Assembly (NCBI GenBank): GCA_018820765.1
Contig: JAHJNN010000017.1
Location: forward strand, 248,001 to 312,000
Reading direction: 5' to 3'
DNA length: 64,000 bases
Origin: Gammaproteobacteria bacterium
GTDB taxonomy: Bacteria > Pseudomonadota > Gammaproteobacteria > Burkholderiales > Thiobacillaceae
Below are positions 1 through 8,672 of the stretch, piece by piece (within the stretch, counting starts at the first letter, position 1; each line of letters begins with the position of its first letter). A program made the translations under genes and the position numbers. A model generated the notes under the pieces. The model was not told the origin of the DNA. It saw nothing but the letters and a program-made list of their open reading frames with translations, and made no database searches.

Positions 1-60
1 GCCGACGACGTGGCGCGGCTGGATGCCCGCCTGCGGCGGCTGGAAGCAGGCGACGTATGA
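1..60 (+). CDS. ubiJ: Partial C-terminus, probable ubiquinone biosynthesis accessory factor UbiJ
   Basis: Only the last 19 codons are present, ending at the TGA of bases 58-60. The tail is charged and coiled-coil-like ([18 protein letters not shown]), which resembles the UbiJ C-terminus. Its stop overlaps the ubiB start in an ATGA arrangement, and ubiJ directly before ubiB is a common proteobacterial order. UbiJ is an SCP2-domain lipid-binding scaffold of the aerobic ubiquinone complex. The identity rests on context and a short tail. Confidence 0.55.
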   Translation, partial: ADDVARLDARLRRLEAGDV

Positions 61-1637
61 AACTGCTGCGCCTCGTCCGCATCCTCACCGTCGGCCTGCG
101 TTTCGGGCTGGAGGAATTCTTCCTCGGCCACGAGCGGGTGCGGCCGCTGCGCTGGCTGGTGCGCGCCACGCTGTTCTGGCGTCCGCTGACCGAGCCGCGC
201 GGCGTGCGCCTGCGCCGCGCGCTGGAGGCGCTGGGGCCGATTTTCGTCAAGTTCGGACAGATGCTCTCGACCCGGCGCGATCTGGTGCCGCTCGACATCG
301 CCGACGAGCTCGCCCAGCTGCAGGACCGGGTGCCGCCGTTTCCGTCCAGCCAAGCCATCGCCACGCTGGAAGCGGCTTATAAAAAGCCGCTGACCGAAGT
401 ATTCGCCGAATTCGACGCCACCCCGGTCGCCTCCGCTTCGGTGGCGCAGGTGCATTTCGCGCGCCTGCACGACGGCACCGCCGTCGCGGTGAAAGTGCTG
501 CGCCCAGGCATTGCGCCGGTGATCGCGCATGACGTGTCGCTGCTCTATGCCGCCGCCGGCATGATCGAAAAGCTCTTCGCCGACGGCCGTCGGCTGCGCC
601 CGCGCGAAGTGGTGGCGGAATTCGAGAAGCACCTGGAAGACGAACTCGACCTGATGCGCGAAGCCGCCAACTGCTCGCAGCTGCGGCGCAACTTCAGGGA
701 TTCGCCGCTGCTCCTGGTGCCCGAAGTCTACTGGGACTACTGCGGCCACGACGTCATGGTGATGGACCGCATGGACGGCATCCCGGTGAGCCAGGTTGAT
801 CGACTCAGGGAATCCGGCGTCGACATCCCGAAACTCGCCGCCACCGGGGTTGAAATCTTCTTCACCCAGGTGTTCCGCGACGGCTTCTTCCACGCCGACA
901 TGCATCCGGGCAACATCCTGGTACGCCCGGGAAATCGCCCTCTCCCCAACCCTCCCCCCAAGGGGGAGGGAGCGAACGCCGGGCCCAAACCGATTGACCA
1001 GTACATTGCCCTCGACTTCGGCATCATGGGCACGCTCACCGAGGTCGACAAGCAGTACCTCGCGCGCAATTTCCTCGCCTTCTTCCGCCGCGACTACAAG
1101 GGTGTCGCGCTGGCTCACCTGGAATCCGGCTGGGTGCCGGCCGACACCCGCATTGATGAGCTCGAGGCTGCGGTGCGCGCGGTGTGCGAGCCGGTGTTCG
1201 ACCGCCCGCTGAAGGACATTTCCTTCGGCCGCGTGCTGCTGCAGCTGTTCCAGGCCTCGCGCCGCTTCAACGTGGAAATCCAGCCGCAACTGGTGCTGCT
1301 GCAGAAAACGCTGCTGAATATCGAAGGCCTTGGGCGCCAGCTCGACCCTGATCTCGACCTGTGGAAAACCGCCAAGCCGTTTCTGGAACGCTGGATGAAC
1401 GAGCAGATGGGCTGGCGCGCCCTGGTGAAGCATCTGCAAACCGAGGCGCCAAAATGGGCGGTGCTGTTGCCGCAACTACCGCGGCTTACCCATGCCTATC
1501 TCTCGCGCGACGACAAACGGGGCGCGCTCGAAGCCCGCTTGGAGCAGATCGCCGCCAAGCAGGTTCACGCCACTTGGCTGCTGGCCGTTACGGCCGGTCT
1601 GGCCGCCCTGGCACTAGTGGCGGCCCTGCTCAGGTAA
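57..1637 (+). CDS. ubiB: UbiB, ABC1/ADCK-type atypical kinase of ubiquinone biosynthesis
   Basis: This 526-residue protein has the KxGQ motif of the UbiB/ABC1 family (KFGQ, residues 65-68), the catalytic stretch FHADMHPGN near residue 285, and ALDFG near residue 318. A C-terminal hydrophobic helix (about 505-525) would anchor it in the inner membrane. UbiB is an ATPase needed for ubiquinone synthesis, probably for handling hydrophobic intermediates. The start overlaps the upstream stop as ATGA. Between NILV and ALDFG, where homologues have only a few residues, it carries about 20 extra residues including [11 protein letters not shown], encoded by a palindromic repeat at bases 936-985. The frame is kept, so the protein is probably still made. 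Confidence 0.93.
   Translation: MKLLRLVRILTVGLRFGLEEFFLGHERVRPLRWLVRATLFWRPLTEPRGVRLRRALEALGPIFVKFGQMLSTRRDLVPLDIADELAQLQDRVPPFPSSQAIATLEAAYKKPLTEVFAEFDATPVASASVAQVHFARLHDGTAVAVKVLRPGIAPVIAHDVSLLYAAAGMIEKLFADGRRLRPREVVAEFEKHLEDELDLMREAANCSQLRRNFRDSPLLLVPEVYWDYCGHDVMVMDRMDGIPVSQVDRLRESGVDIPKLAATGVEIFFTQVFRDGFFHADMHPGNILVRPGNRPLPNPPPKGEGANAGPKPIDQYIALDFGIMGTLTEVDKQYLARNFLAFFRRDYKGVALAHLESGWVPADTRIDELEAAVRAVCEPVFDRPLKDISFGRVLLQLFQASRRFNVEIQPQLVLLQKTLLNIEGLGRQLDPDLDLWKTAKPFLERWMNEQMGWRALVKHLQTEAPKWAVLLPQLPRLTHAYLSRDDKRGALEARLEQIAAKQVHATWLLAVTAGLAALALVAALLR
936..985. repeat. REP-like small palindromic element inserted in frame in ubiB
   Basis: The element contains a perfect 9-bp GC hairpin, CCCTCCCCC (950-958) and GGGGGAGGG (962-970), with a 3-base loop, preceded by a CCCTCTCCCCAA run. 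This layout matches small intergenic palindromic repeats common in beta- and gammaproteobacteria, whose translation often reads [11 protein letters not shown]. Here it sits between two conserved motifs of the UbiB kinase fold and adds a proline-rich loop without breaking the frame. Confidence 0.7.
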
Positions 1638-1661
1638 GCCCGGCAATCTGCGCCTACCGCC

Positions 1662-2942
1662 TCAGGGTATCGCCCTGTCGATGTTGATCTGAAGATTCTG
1701 CGTTCCGGGCTTGACCGGGCCGACGCTGCCTTCGAGGTCGCCGCTTTGCGCGCTGGCGTTGCCGCTTTTCGAAATCCGGGCAACCACCGTGACCGAGGGA
1801 AAAGCCGAGAGATTCATCCCCTGCGCCATCGCATTGGAATCGTCCAGGCTGAAGCGCGCCGGCAGTTCGCCCGCCTTCAGGCTGAGGATGGCCAGCGGCA
1901 TGCGCGGTCCCTTCTCGGCGCGGGCGAAGATGAACAGCGTATCCCCGGACGACACCTTGGCCGCCAGCACCGGCGCCACGTTGACCTGTCCGCTGATCTG
2001 GCCCCCGTTGGCCGCAGTCGGAGCCGCAGCTTCCATCGCGGCGGGCATGAGGGCCGGCAGCGCGGCCGGGGGAATGCGCCCCTCGGCGAGGGCGCGCGCC
2101 TCTTCCAGGCTGGCCTGCAGCGACTGGGTGAATTCCGAATCGGCCGGCGCCGTCCGGATGACCTTTTCCCAATAATCGATCGCGCCCTTGTAGTCCTTGC
2201 GGTCGAAGGCGGCGGTTCCCATCAGCGCCAGCGCCTTGAAGTTGGCGGGGTCGATTTTCAGCGCGCGCTGCAGAATGGCCAGCGGCTCGCCATCGAGTTT
2301 CTGTCCCTGCGACATCGCGAGCGCGTCGGCGTGGTCGGCCAGCAACTGCGCGTCCGGCGGCAGCAGCTTTGCCGCCCGGGCATAGGCGTCGGCGGCTTCT
2401 GGAAAACGGCCCAGCACGTTGTAGGAACGCGCCAGCATGGCCCAGCCGGCGCCATCGTCCGGGTTGTCCTTCAGGCGCGCCGCGAGTTGCTCGGCCATCG
2501 CCCGGATGGCGTCGAAGGAAGTGCTGTGCGGGCCGGCCGATTCGGCCATGGCCTGCGGCGCCGCTGCCTGGGGCGCGATGGCGCCGGGTGCGCCGATCTT
2601 GAGATACAAGCCCACGGCAGCGGCCGGAATCAGTACCGCCAGTGCGACCGGCGCCCAGCGTCCCATGCCGGGCTGAACGGGTGCGACGTCATTGACCGCG
2701 GCCAGGGTGTCTTCCAGCGCCCGCTTTTCCAGTTCGCGCCGGCCGGCGGCATGTTGCTCCGCGCCGATCGTGCCATTGGCCATATCCGCGTCCAGTTCCT
2801 TGAGTTGGTCGCGGAAGATCAGCACATTGGCCTGCGCGCGCGAGGTCCTGTCGTCCTCGCCTCGCTGTTTCACCAGCGCGGGCAGCACAAAGGCCAGCCC
2901 CAGCGCGATGAGTACGCCCATAACAATGAAAAAGCCGGTCAT
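1662..2942 (-). CDS. ccmI: CcmI, TPR apocytochrome c chaperone
   Basis: CcmI (426 residues) presents apocytochrome c to the CcmF/CcmH heme ligation complex. The N-terminal part has two membrane helices (about 3-22 and 97-115) around a charged cytoplasmic loop, as in the CcmI-1 domain. TPR units follow at about 150-290, and a C-terminal periplasmic domain (about 315-426) resembles that of long-form CcmI. The start overlaps the end of ccmH by 4 bases. It is the last ccm gene and converges on ubiB with a 24-base gap in which I see no clear terminator. Confidence 0.93.
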   Translation of the reverse strand: MTGFFIVMGVLIALGLAFVLPALVKQRGEDDRTSRAQANVLIFRDQLKELDADMANGTIGAEQHAAGRRELEKRALEDTLAAVNDVAPVQPGMGRWAPVALAVLIPAAAVGLYLKIGAPGAIAPQAAAPQAMAESAGPHSTSFDAIRAMAEQLAARLKDNPDDGAGWAMLARSYNVLGRFPEAADAYARAAKLLPPDAQLLADHADALAMSQGQKLDGEPLAILQRALKIDPANFKALALMGTAAFDRKDYKGAIDYWEKVIRTAPADSEFTQSLQASLEEARALAEGRIPPAALPALMPAAMEAAAPTAANGGQISGQVNVAPVLAAKVSSGDTLFIFARAEKGPRMPLAILSLKAGELPARFSLDDSNAMAQGMNLSAFPSVTVVARISKSGNASAQSGDLEGSVGPVKPGTQNLQINIDRAIP

Positions 2943-3415
2943 CGTGTTTCCTTCGTGGTATCGGTGTGCAACAGGGATTCCGCCAGCGCCTGGTCGTCGC
3001 GGCTCAATTCGGGTTCGGCGTCACGCTGCCGGCGCCGCCTCAGGTTGAAAAACAGGATGCCACCGCCCACCGCCAGCAACAGGAAGGGCCCGACCCAGAG
3101 GGCAAGCGTGGTCCCCTTGACGGGCGGGCGATACAGCACGAAGTCGCCATAGCGGGCGACCATGAAGTCCTTGATCTCGGCATCGCTCATGCCGGTCTGG
3201 ATCTTTTCGCGGATCTCGTTGCGCAAATCGACCGCCAGTTCGGCATTGGAATCGGCGATCGTCTGGTTCTGGCACACCAGGCAGCGCAGTTCGCTGGAAA
3301 GCTCCATCAGCCTGGCCTCGGCCACCGGGTCGGCTGCGGCCGGCGCGGCCTCCTTGGCGAACGCCGGCGCGAGCATCGCCGTGAGCAGGAGCGGGGGAAC
3401 GAATTTAAGCAGCAT
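2939..3415 (-). CDS. ccmH: CcmH (CcmL-type) cytochrome c maturation thiol oxidoreductase
   Basis: This 158-residue protein has a signal peptide (about 1-20), the family motif LRCLVCQN with its redox pair C45/C48, and a C-terminal membrane helix (about 105-125). It keeps the apocytochrome CXXCH cysteines reduced for heme ligation. It corresponds to the short N-terminal CcmH module, while the TPR part is the separate ccmI. It overlaps ccmG by 11 bases and ccmI by 4, so translation is probably coupled. Confidence 0.94.
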   Translation of the reverse strand: MLLKFVPPLLLTAMLAPAFAKEAAPAAADPVAEARLMELSSELRCLVCQNQTIADSNAELAVDLRNEIREKIQTGMSDAEIKDFMVARYGDFVLYRPPVKGTTLALWVGPFLLLAVGGGILFFNLRRRRQRDAEPELSRDDQALAESLLHTDTTKETR

Positions 3416-3935
3416 TGAGTTTTCTCACCAGCGGAAGAATCGTTTCCTGCAGTGCCTTCGGCGTGATCGGGCCGATCTGCTTGTAGCGGATGACCCCGGC
3501 TTTGTCGATGACGAAGGTTTCCGGCACGCCGTACACCCCGTACTCGATACCCGCCCGGCCGTCCGGATCGGACACGATGGCGGTGTAGGGATTACCGAAG
3601 TCGGCCAGCCAGCGGCGTGCGTCGCCCGGCTGGTCCTTGTAGTCGAGGCCGTAGATCGGCACCGCGCGGCTCTTGGCGAGCTCGACCAGCACCGGGTGCT
3701 CCTCGCGGCAGCCGCCGCACCACGACGCCCACACATTGAGCAGCCAGACCTGGCCGCGCATATCCTCGGGCGTCATCACGCGGGAAGGCGCATCGAGGGT
3801 TTGCAGGCGGAATGCAGGCGCAGGTTTGTCGATGAGCGGCGAAGGCACCTCGCGCGGATCGAGCGTGAGGCCCACGCCGAGGAAGGCCAGCATGGCGATG
3901 AAAATCGCCAGGGGAATCAGGTAGCGTGCTTTCAT
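3405..3935 (-). CDS. ccmG: CcmG/DsbE membrane-anchored thioredoxin
   Basis: The 176-residue protein has an N-terminal membrane anchor (about 5-23) and a thioredoxin fold with active site WCGGC (C73/C76). The family GVPETFVID cis-proline segment lies near residue 135. CcmG reduces apocytochrome and CcmH disulfides in the periplasm. It overlaps ccmF by 4 bases. Confidence 0.94.
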   Translation of the reverse strand: MKARYLIPLAIFIAMLAFLGVGLTLDPREVPSPLIDKPAPAFRLQTLDAPSRVMTPEDMRGQVWLLNVWASWCGGCREEHPVLVELAKSRAVPIYGLDYKDQPGDARRWLADFGNPYTAIVSDPDGRAGIEYGVYGVPETFVIDKAGVIRYKQIGPITPKALQETILPLVRKLNAA

Positions 3936-5917
3936 GCGGCCTCCGGCGTCAGTGGCGCGGCAGTCGCGGGTGCGGCGGCCTTGCGCCGCGCCAGGCGGTA
4001 ACGGCGGTCGGACAGCGCCAGCGCGCCGCCCAGCGCCATGATCAGGCAGCCGCCCCAGATCCAGTCGACGAAGGGCTTGACGTACACGCGCACCACCCAG
4101 GCGCCGTTACCGACCGGCTCGCCCAGCGAGACATACAGATCGCGGGTGAAGCCGGTGTCGATGGCCGCCTCGGTCATCGGCATCTGGGTGGCAAAGTAGG
4201 TGCGCTTCTCCGGCGCCAGGGTGCGCTCGAGCCGGCCGTTCTTCAGCACGTCGATGCTGCCCCGCGACGCCATGTAGTTGGGGCCGGGCGTTTCGGCGAC
4301 GCCCTTGAACACGAACTGCCAGGCGCCGATGGTGGCCGTGTCGCCGACTTCCATGCGCACGTCCTTCTCGGTCTCGTAGCCCATGACCATCGTCACGCCG
4401 GCGATGAACACGCCGACGCCGAGGTGCGCCAGCAGCATGCCGTAGTAGCTGCGCGACTGGCTGCCAAAACGCTGGCGCAGCGAGGCGCCCGCGGTGGGCC
4501 TGACCCGGTTCCACAGGTTGAGCGCGGTGGAGGTGAACACCCACAGCGCGAGCAGCAGGCCAAAGCTGATCATCGGCGACCAGTGCCCCAGCGCGAACGG
4601 CAGCAGTAGGGCACTCACCACGCTGACCGCGAACGCCCAGCGCAGACGCACCGCCAGTTCCGGCAGGCTGGCCGCTTTCCAGCGCGCCAGCGGACCGACC
4701 CCCATGAGGAAAATGGCGGGCGCCATCAGCGGCGCGAACACGCTGTTGAAGTAAGGCGGGCCGACCGAAATCTTGCCCAGCCCCAGCGCATCGAGCACCA
4801 GGGGGTACAGCGTGCCCAACAGCACCGAACCGGCGGCCACGACCAGAATGACGTTGTTGGCGAGCAGCATGGACTCGCGCGATACCAGATCGAAGCGCCC
4901 GCCGAGGCCGACCTTGGCCGCACGCCAGGCGAACAGCAGCAGCGAACCGCCGGTCACGGTGGCGAGGAAAATCAGGATGAACACGCCGCGCTTGGGATCG
5001 GTCGCGAAGGCATGGACCGACGTCAGCACGCCGGAACGCACGAGGAAGGTGCCCAGGAGCGACAGGGAAAAGGCGAAGATGGCGAGCAGCACGGTCCAGT
5101 TCTTGAAGCTGCCGCGTTTTTCAGTGACGGCGAGCGAATGGATCAGCGCGGTGCCGACCAGCCAGGGCATGAAGGAGGCGTTCTCCACCGGGTCCCAGAA
5201 CCACCAGCCGCCCCAACCCAGTTCGTAATAGGCCCACCAGCTGCCGAGCGCGATGCCGACGGTGAGGAACACCCAGGCCACCGTCGTCCACGGCCGCGAC
5301 CAGCGCGCCCAGGCCGCATCCAGATTGCCGCCCAGCAGCGCGGCGATGGCGAAGGCGAAGGCCACGGAAAAGCCCACATAGCCCATGTAGAGCATGGGCG
5401 GATGGAACACCATGCCGGGATCCTGCAGCAGCGGGTTGAGGTCGCGGCCGTCGGGCGCGGCGGGCAACAGGCGCTCGAAGGGATTGGAGGTCAGCAGCAT
5501 GAACAGCAGGAAGCCGACGCTGATGAAGCCCATCACCCCCAGGATGCGCGCCACCATTTCGCGCGGCAGGTGACGGCTGAACAGCGACACCGCGACCATC
5601 CACAGCGTGAGCATGAACACCCACAGCAGCACCGAGCCTTCGTGGCCGCCCCACACCGCAGCCAGCCGGTATTGCAGCGGCAGCATGGAGTTGGAATTGC
5701 TGGCGACATACAGCACGGAGAAATCGTTGACGGCAAAGGAATACGCCAGGCAGGCCATGGCCAGGGTGACGAATACGAACAGCCCCTGCGCGGCGGGCCG
5801 CGCCATCGCCATCCAGGACGGAATGCCGCGCTGCGCGCCGGCGATGGGAAAAACCGTCAGCGCAATGGCGATCAGGAGCGCGACGATGAGCGCGAAGTGG
5901 CCGATTTCAGGAATCAT
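3932..5917 (-). CDS. ccmF: CcmF, cytochrome c heme lyase subunit
   Basis: CcmF (661 residues) is a polytopic inner-membrane protein with the tryptophan-rich WWD heme-handling domain (about 233-250, [16 protein letters not shown]) and conserved histidines on flanking loops. It takes heme from holo-CcmE and joins it to the CXXCH cysteines with CcmH and CcmI. The length is normal for the family. The start overlaps the ccmE stop by 4 bases. Confidence 0.96.
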   Translation of the reverse strand: MIPEIGHFALIVALLIAIALTVFPIAGAQRGIPSWMAMARPAAQGLFVFVTLAMACLAYSFAVNDFSVLYVASNSNSMLPLQYRLAAVWGGHEGSVLLWVFMLTLWMVAVSLFSRHLPREMVARILGVMGFISVGFLLFMLLTSNPFERLLPAAPDGRDLNPLLQDPGMVFHPPMLYMGYVGFSVAFAFAIAALLGGNLDAAWARWSRPWTTVAWVFLTVGIALGSWWAYYELGWGGWWFWDPVENASFMPWLVGTALIHSLAVTEKRGSFKNWTVLLAIFAFSLSLLGTFLVRSGVLTSVHAFATDPKRGVFILIFLATVTGGSLLLFAWRAAKVGLGGRFDLVSRESMLLANNVILVVAAGSVLLGTLYPLVLDALGLGKISVGPPYFNSVFAPLMAPAIFLMGVGPLARWKAASLPELAVRLRWAFAVSVVSALLLPFALGHWSPMISFGLLLALWVFTSTALNLWNRVRPTAGASLRQRFGSQSRSYYGMLLAHLGVGVFIAGVTMVMGYETEKDVRMEVGDTATIGAWQFVFKGVAETPGPNYMASRGSIDVLKNGRLERTLAPEKRTYFATQMPMTEAAIDTGFTRDLYVSLGEPVGNGAWVVRVYVKPFVDWIWGGCLIMALGGALALSDRRYRLARRKAAAPATAAPLTPEAA

Positions 5918-6387
5918 TGGGGCGTTCTTTCCGTATCCATGACCAGCGTCTTGCCGGTGCTGTCGCTCGAAGCCTGGGCGCGCTTGAGCGCTTCGGCCGC
6001 CTCGGGCGGCATGTAGTTCTCGTCGTGCTTGGCCAGCACTTCGGTGGCCTGGAACACGCCATTGGCACCCAGTTCGCCCTGGGCGACCACGCCTTTTCCT
6101 TCCTTGAACAGGTCGGGCAGGATGCCCTCGTAGACCACGGGGATGGATTGGGCGGTATCGGTGACGGTGAAGTGCACCTTGACGCCTTCGCGCCGGATGC
6201 TGCCGGTTTCCACCAGCCCGCCGATGCGCAGACTGCGGCCGGTGGGCGCTTCATGGGCCGCAATCTGGCTGGGCGTGAAGAAGAACACCAGGTTGCTGCG
6301 AAAGGCGTTCAGCACCAGGGCAGACGCAATGCCCAGGGCCGCGAGTCCGGCAGCAATCAGCGCCATGCGTTTATGTCGTGGTTTCAT
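5914..6387 (-). CDS. ccmE: CcmE periplasmic heme chaperone
   Basis: This 157-residue protein has an N-terminal membrane anchor (about 8-28) and a beta-barrel heme chaperone domain. The covalent heme-binding histidine is H121, in the HxxxY signature H121-DEN-Y125. CcmE accepts heme exported by CcmABCD and passes it to CcmF. It lies 7 bases after the ccmD stop. Confidence 0.95.
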   Translation of the reverse strand: MKPRHKRMALIAAGLAALGIASALVLNAFRSNLVFFFTPSQIAAHEAPTGRSLRIGGLVETGSIRREGVKVHFTVTDTAQSIPVVYEGILPDLFKEGKGVVAQGELGANGVFQATEVLAKHDENYMPPEAAEALKRAQASSDSTGKTLVMDTERTPQ

Positions 6388-6394
6388 GTTTCAC

Positions 6395-6565
6395 TTACTC
6401 GGATAGGGAAAGTTGCGCCTGGCGGGTCTTTTCCACGGCACGCCGGCGTGCACGCAGCATCAGAATTTCGCCGACGATGATGACGGCCGTGACGAGGTAA
6501 GAACCCCACACATAAAAGCCATAGCCGCCCATGGCGATGAAGTCGTCCAGACTCTTCCAGATCAT
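6395..6565 (-). CDS. ccmD: CcmD small membrane protein
   Basis: This 56-residue protein was found by reading the gap between ccmC and ccmE. It has one membrane helix (about 14-34), the family-typical GGYGFYVWGSY stretch before it, and a positively charged tail (RARRR). Its ATG overlaps the ccmC TGA as ATGA. CcmD helps release holo-CcmE from the CcmABC transporter. Size, topology and position all fit. Confidence 0.9.
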   Translation of the reverse strand: MIWKSLDDFIAMGGYGFYVWGSYLVTAVIIVGEILMLRARRRAVEKTRQAQLSLSE

Positions 6566-7302
6566 GTAGGTTCCTTTGCCAAATTGGCGATCCATTCGGC
6601 CTGCTGTTCGCGCTCGAGAATGATGCAGCGTACCCGCGCCAGCGCCGCAGCAATGCTGTACATCCAGCAGGCCAGCGCCATGACCAGCATGCCCAGCAGC
6701 ATGGTGGCCGCCATCTTGGGCGCCATGGTCATGCTGACCGAAGCGCCCTGATGCAGGGTGTTCCACCACTTGACCGAAAAATAAATGATGGGGACGTTGA
6801 CCACGCCGACCAGCGCCAGCACCGCGCTGGCGCGGTCAGCCCGGCGCGGGTCGTCGATCGCGGCGTGCAGCGCCAGGAAGCCCAGATACAGGAACAGCAG
6901 GATCAACTCGGACGTCAGCCGGGCATCCCACACCCACCACGCGCCCCAGGTGGGCTTGCCCCAGAGTGCGCCGGTCCACAGGGCGATGACGGTGAACAGG
7001 GCGCCGGTCGGTGCCAGCGCGCTGGCCATCATCGACGACAGGCGCGTGTTGAAGATCAGTCCGGCCGCCGCCCAGCCCGCCATCACGATATAGATGAACA
7101 TCGACATCCAGGCCGCGGGCACGTGGATGAAAATGATGCGGTACGACTCGCCCTGCTGGAAATCCGTGGGCGCGACAAAAAAACTGAGGTAAAGGCCCGC
7201 GACCGCAAGGATGGCGCCAGACCACGCAAACCAGGGAATCAGCTTTCCCGCCAGCGGATAAAACGTGGCGGGCGCAGCGTACTTGAACCAATTCAGTTTC
7301 AT
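6562..7302 (-). CDS. ccmC: CcmC heme exporter/heme-CcmE ligation protein
   Basis: CcmC (246 residues, six predicted helices) has the WWD motif WGAWWVWDARLT at 119-130 and the likely axial histidine H60, with another near residue 184 (NTLHQG). It presents heme for attachment to CcmE. It follows ccmB after 45 bases and overlaps ccmD by 4. Confidence 0.95.
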   Translation of the reverse strand: MKLNWFKYAAPATFYPLAGKLIPWFAWSGAILAVAGLYLSFFVAPTDFQQGESYRIIFIHVPAAWMSMFIYIVMAGWAAAGLIFNTRLSSMMASALAPTGALFTVIALWTGALWGKPTWGAWWVWDARLTSELILLFLYLGFLALHAAIDDPRRADRASAVLALVGVVNVPIIYFSVKWWNTLHQGASVSMTMAPKMAATMLLGMLVMALACWMYSIAAALARVRCIILEREQQAEWIANLAKEPT

Positions 7303-7347
7303 GCGGGTGAAGATTCCTCGTAATCCGTCAAAAAAGGCGCTCGGCCA

Positions 7348-8016
7348 TCATTCCAGCGATATCCGCAGGGCGGCCGACGTCGCCCAGGGTGCCAGCGCCA
7401 TTCCCAACAGCAGCAGCGCACCCAGTATGGATAGATGGCCGCCGGCATCCATGCCGCTTGCGCTGGCATCCACGGCGCCGGCTCCGAAGATCAGCACCGG
7501 CACGTACAAGGGCAGCACCAGCAGCGAGACCAGCACACCGCCGCCACGCACCCCCACCGTCAGGGCCGCGCCAATCGCACCGATCAGGCTCAGCAGCGGC
7601 GTACCCAGCAGCAGCGCCAGCAGCAGGGTGGCAATGGCTTCGGCCGGCAGGTCGAACTGCAACGCGATCACCGGCGAAATCAATACCAGCGGCAAGCCCG
7701 ACACCAGCCAGTGGGCCAGGACCTTGCCGATGACGACCACCGCCAGCGGATCGGGGGCCAGCACCAGTTGTTCCAGACTGCCATCCGCGTAATCCGCAGC
7801 AAACAGCCGCCCCAGCGACAGCATGGAGGCCAGCAACGCCGCCACCCACAGGATTCCGGGCGCCATGGCGCGCAGCAGCTTGGGATCCGGGCCCACGCCC
7901 AGTGGAAACAGGCTGGCGACGATGACGAAGAAAAACAGCGTCGTGGCCACATCGGCGCGCCGCCGCATGGCGAGCAGCACATCGCGGGAAACGATGTAAC
8001 GCAGCGTCCGCATCAT
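7348..8016 (-). CDS. ccmB: CcmB heme exporter permease
   Basis: This 222-residue integral membrane protein has about six helices and is the permease half of the CcmAB transporter. The start opens with two methionine codons, and its ATG overlaps the ccmA TGA as ATGA. Size and hydropathy are typical of the family. Confidence 0.94.
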   Translation of the reverse strand: MMRTLRYIVSRDVLLAMRRRADVATTLFFFVIVASLFPLGVGPDPKLLRAMAPGILWVAALLASMLSLGRLFAADYADGSLEQLVLAPDPLAVVVIGKVLAHWLVSGLPLVLISPVIALQFDLPAEAIATLLLALLLGTPLLSLIGAIGAALTVGVRGGGVLVSLLVLPLYVPVLIFGAGAVDASASGMDAGGHLSILGALLLLGMALAPWATSAALRISLE

Positions 8017-8645
8017 CCTGCGCTGCCCTCGTCCAGCCGCAGCGCCTGGGCGTCGGTCGCCTGGATCGCCACCTCCTGATGGGTGGTCAGCGCGATCATT
8101 CCGCCCTGTGCCAGATGCTGCTCCATGATGTGCCGCATGCCGGCGACTGCGTGCGCATCCAGCGCGTTGAAGGGTTCGTCCAGCAGCCAGAGCGTACGGG
8201 AATGCGCCAGCCGCAGCCGCGCCAACGCGGCACGCCGGCGCTGGCCTTGCGACAGGAACTTGACCGGCAGATGCTCGCGCCCCGCCAGGCCGATGCCCTG
8301 CAGGGCGCCGGCCACCTCGGCACGGCTCGCCTGCTGGCCCGCAAGGTGCGCAGCGGCCAGCAGGTTTTCCGCGGCACTGAGGTCTTCCTTCAGGCCGTTG
8401 GCATGGCCGATATAGGTCAGCTCGCGCCGGTAGTCCTCACCCAGCTTCCTGATCGGCTCGCCGCCCCAGCGCACCTCGCCCGCCATGGCAGGAGTCAGCC
8501 CGCACAGGGTGCGCAGCAAGGTGGTCTTGCCGCTGCCGTTGCCGCCCTGAATCCAGATCAGTCCGCCCGGCCTGAGGCTGAACGACACGCCGGCAAACAG
8601 GCGGCGCTCGCCACGCAGGCAACCGAGTCCGCTTACTTCCAGCAC
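8013..8645 (-). CDS. ccmA: CcmA heme exporter ATPase
   Basis: This ABC ATPase shows Walker A GGNGSGKT, signature LSQGQRR and Walker B LWLLDEPF. It powers the CcmAB step that frees holo-CcmE. I prefer the GTG start at 8645 (MLEVSGL, the usual CcmA opening, with AAGG upstream). An in-frame TTG at 8672 adds nine residues and would place the start right against the stop of the upstream outer-membrane barrel gene. Either way there is no room for a separate ccm promoter outside upstream coding sequence. Confidence 0.94.
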   Translation of the reverse strand: MLEVSGLGCLRGERRLFAGVSFSLRPGGLIWIQGGNGSGKTTLLRTLCGLTPAMAGEVRWGGEPIRKLGEDYRRELTYIGHANGLKEDLSAAENLLAAAHLAGQQASRAEVAGALQGIGLAGREHLPVKFLSQGQRRRAALARLRLAHSRTLWLLDEPFNALDAHAVAGMRHIMEQHLAQGGMIALTTHQEVAIQATDAQALRLDEGSAG

Positions 8646-8672
8646 GCAGTGCCCTTCACAGTCATCCGGCAA

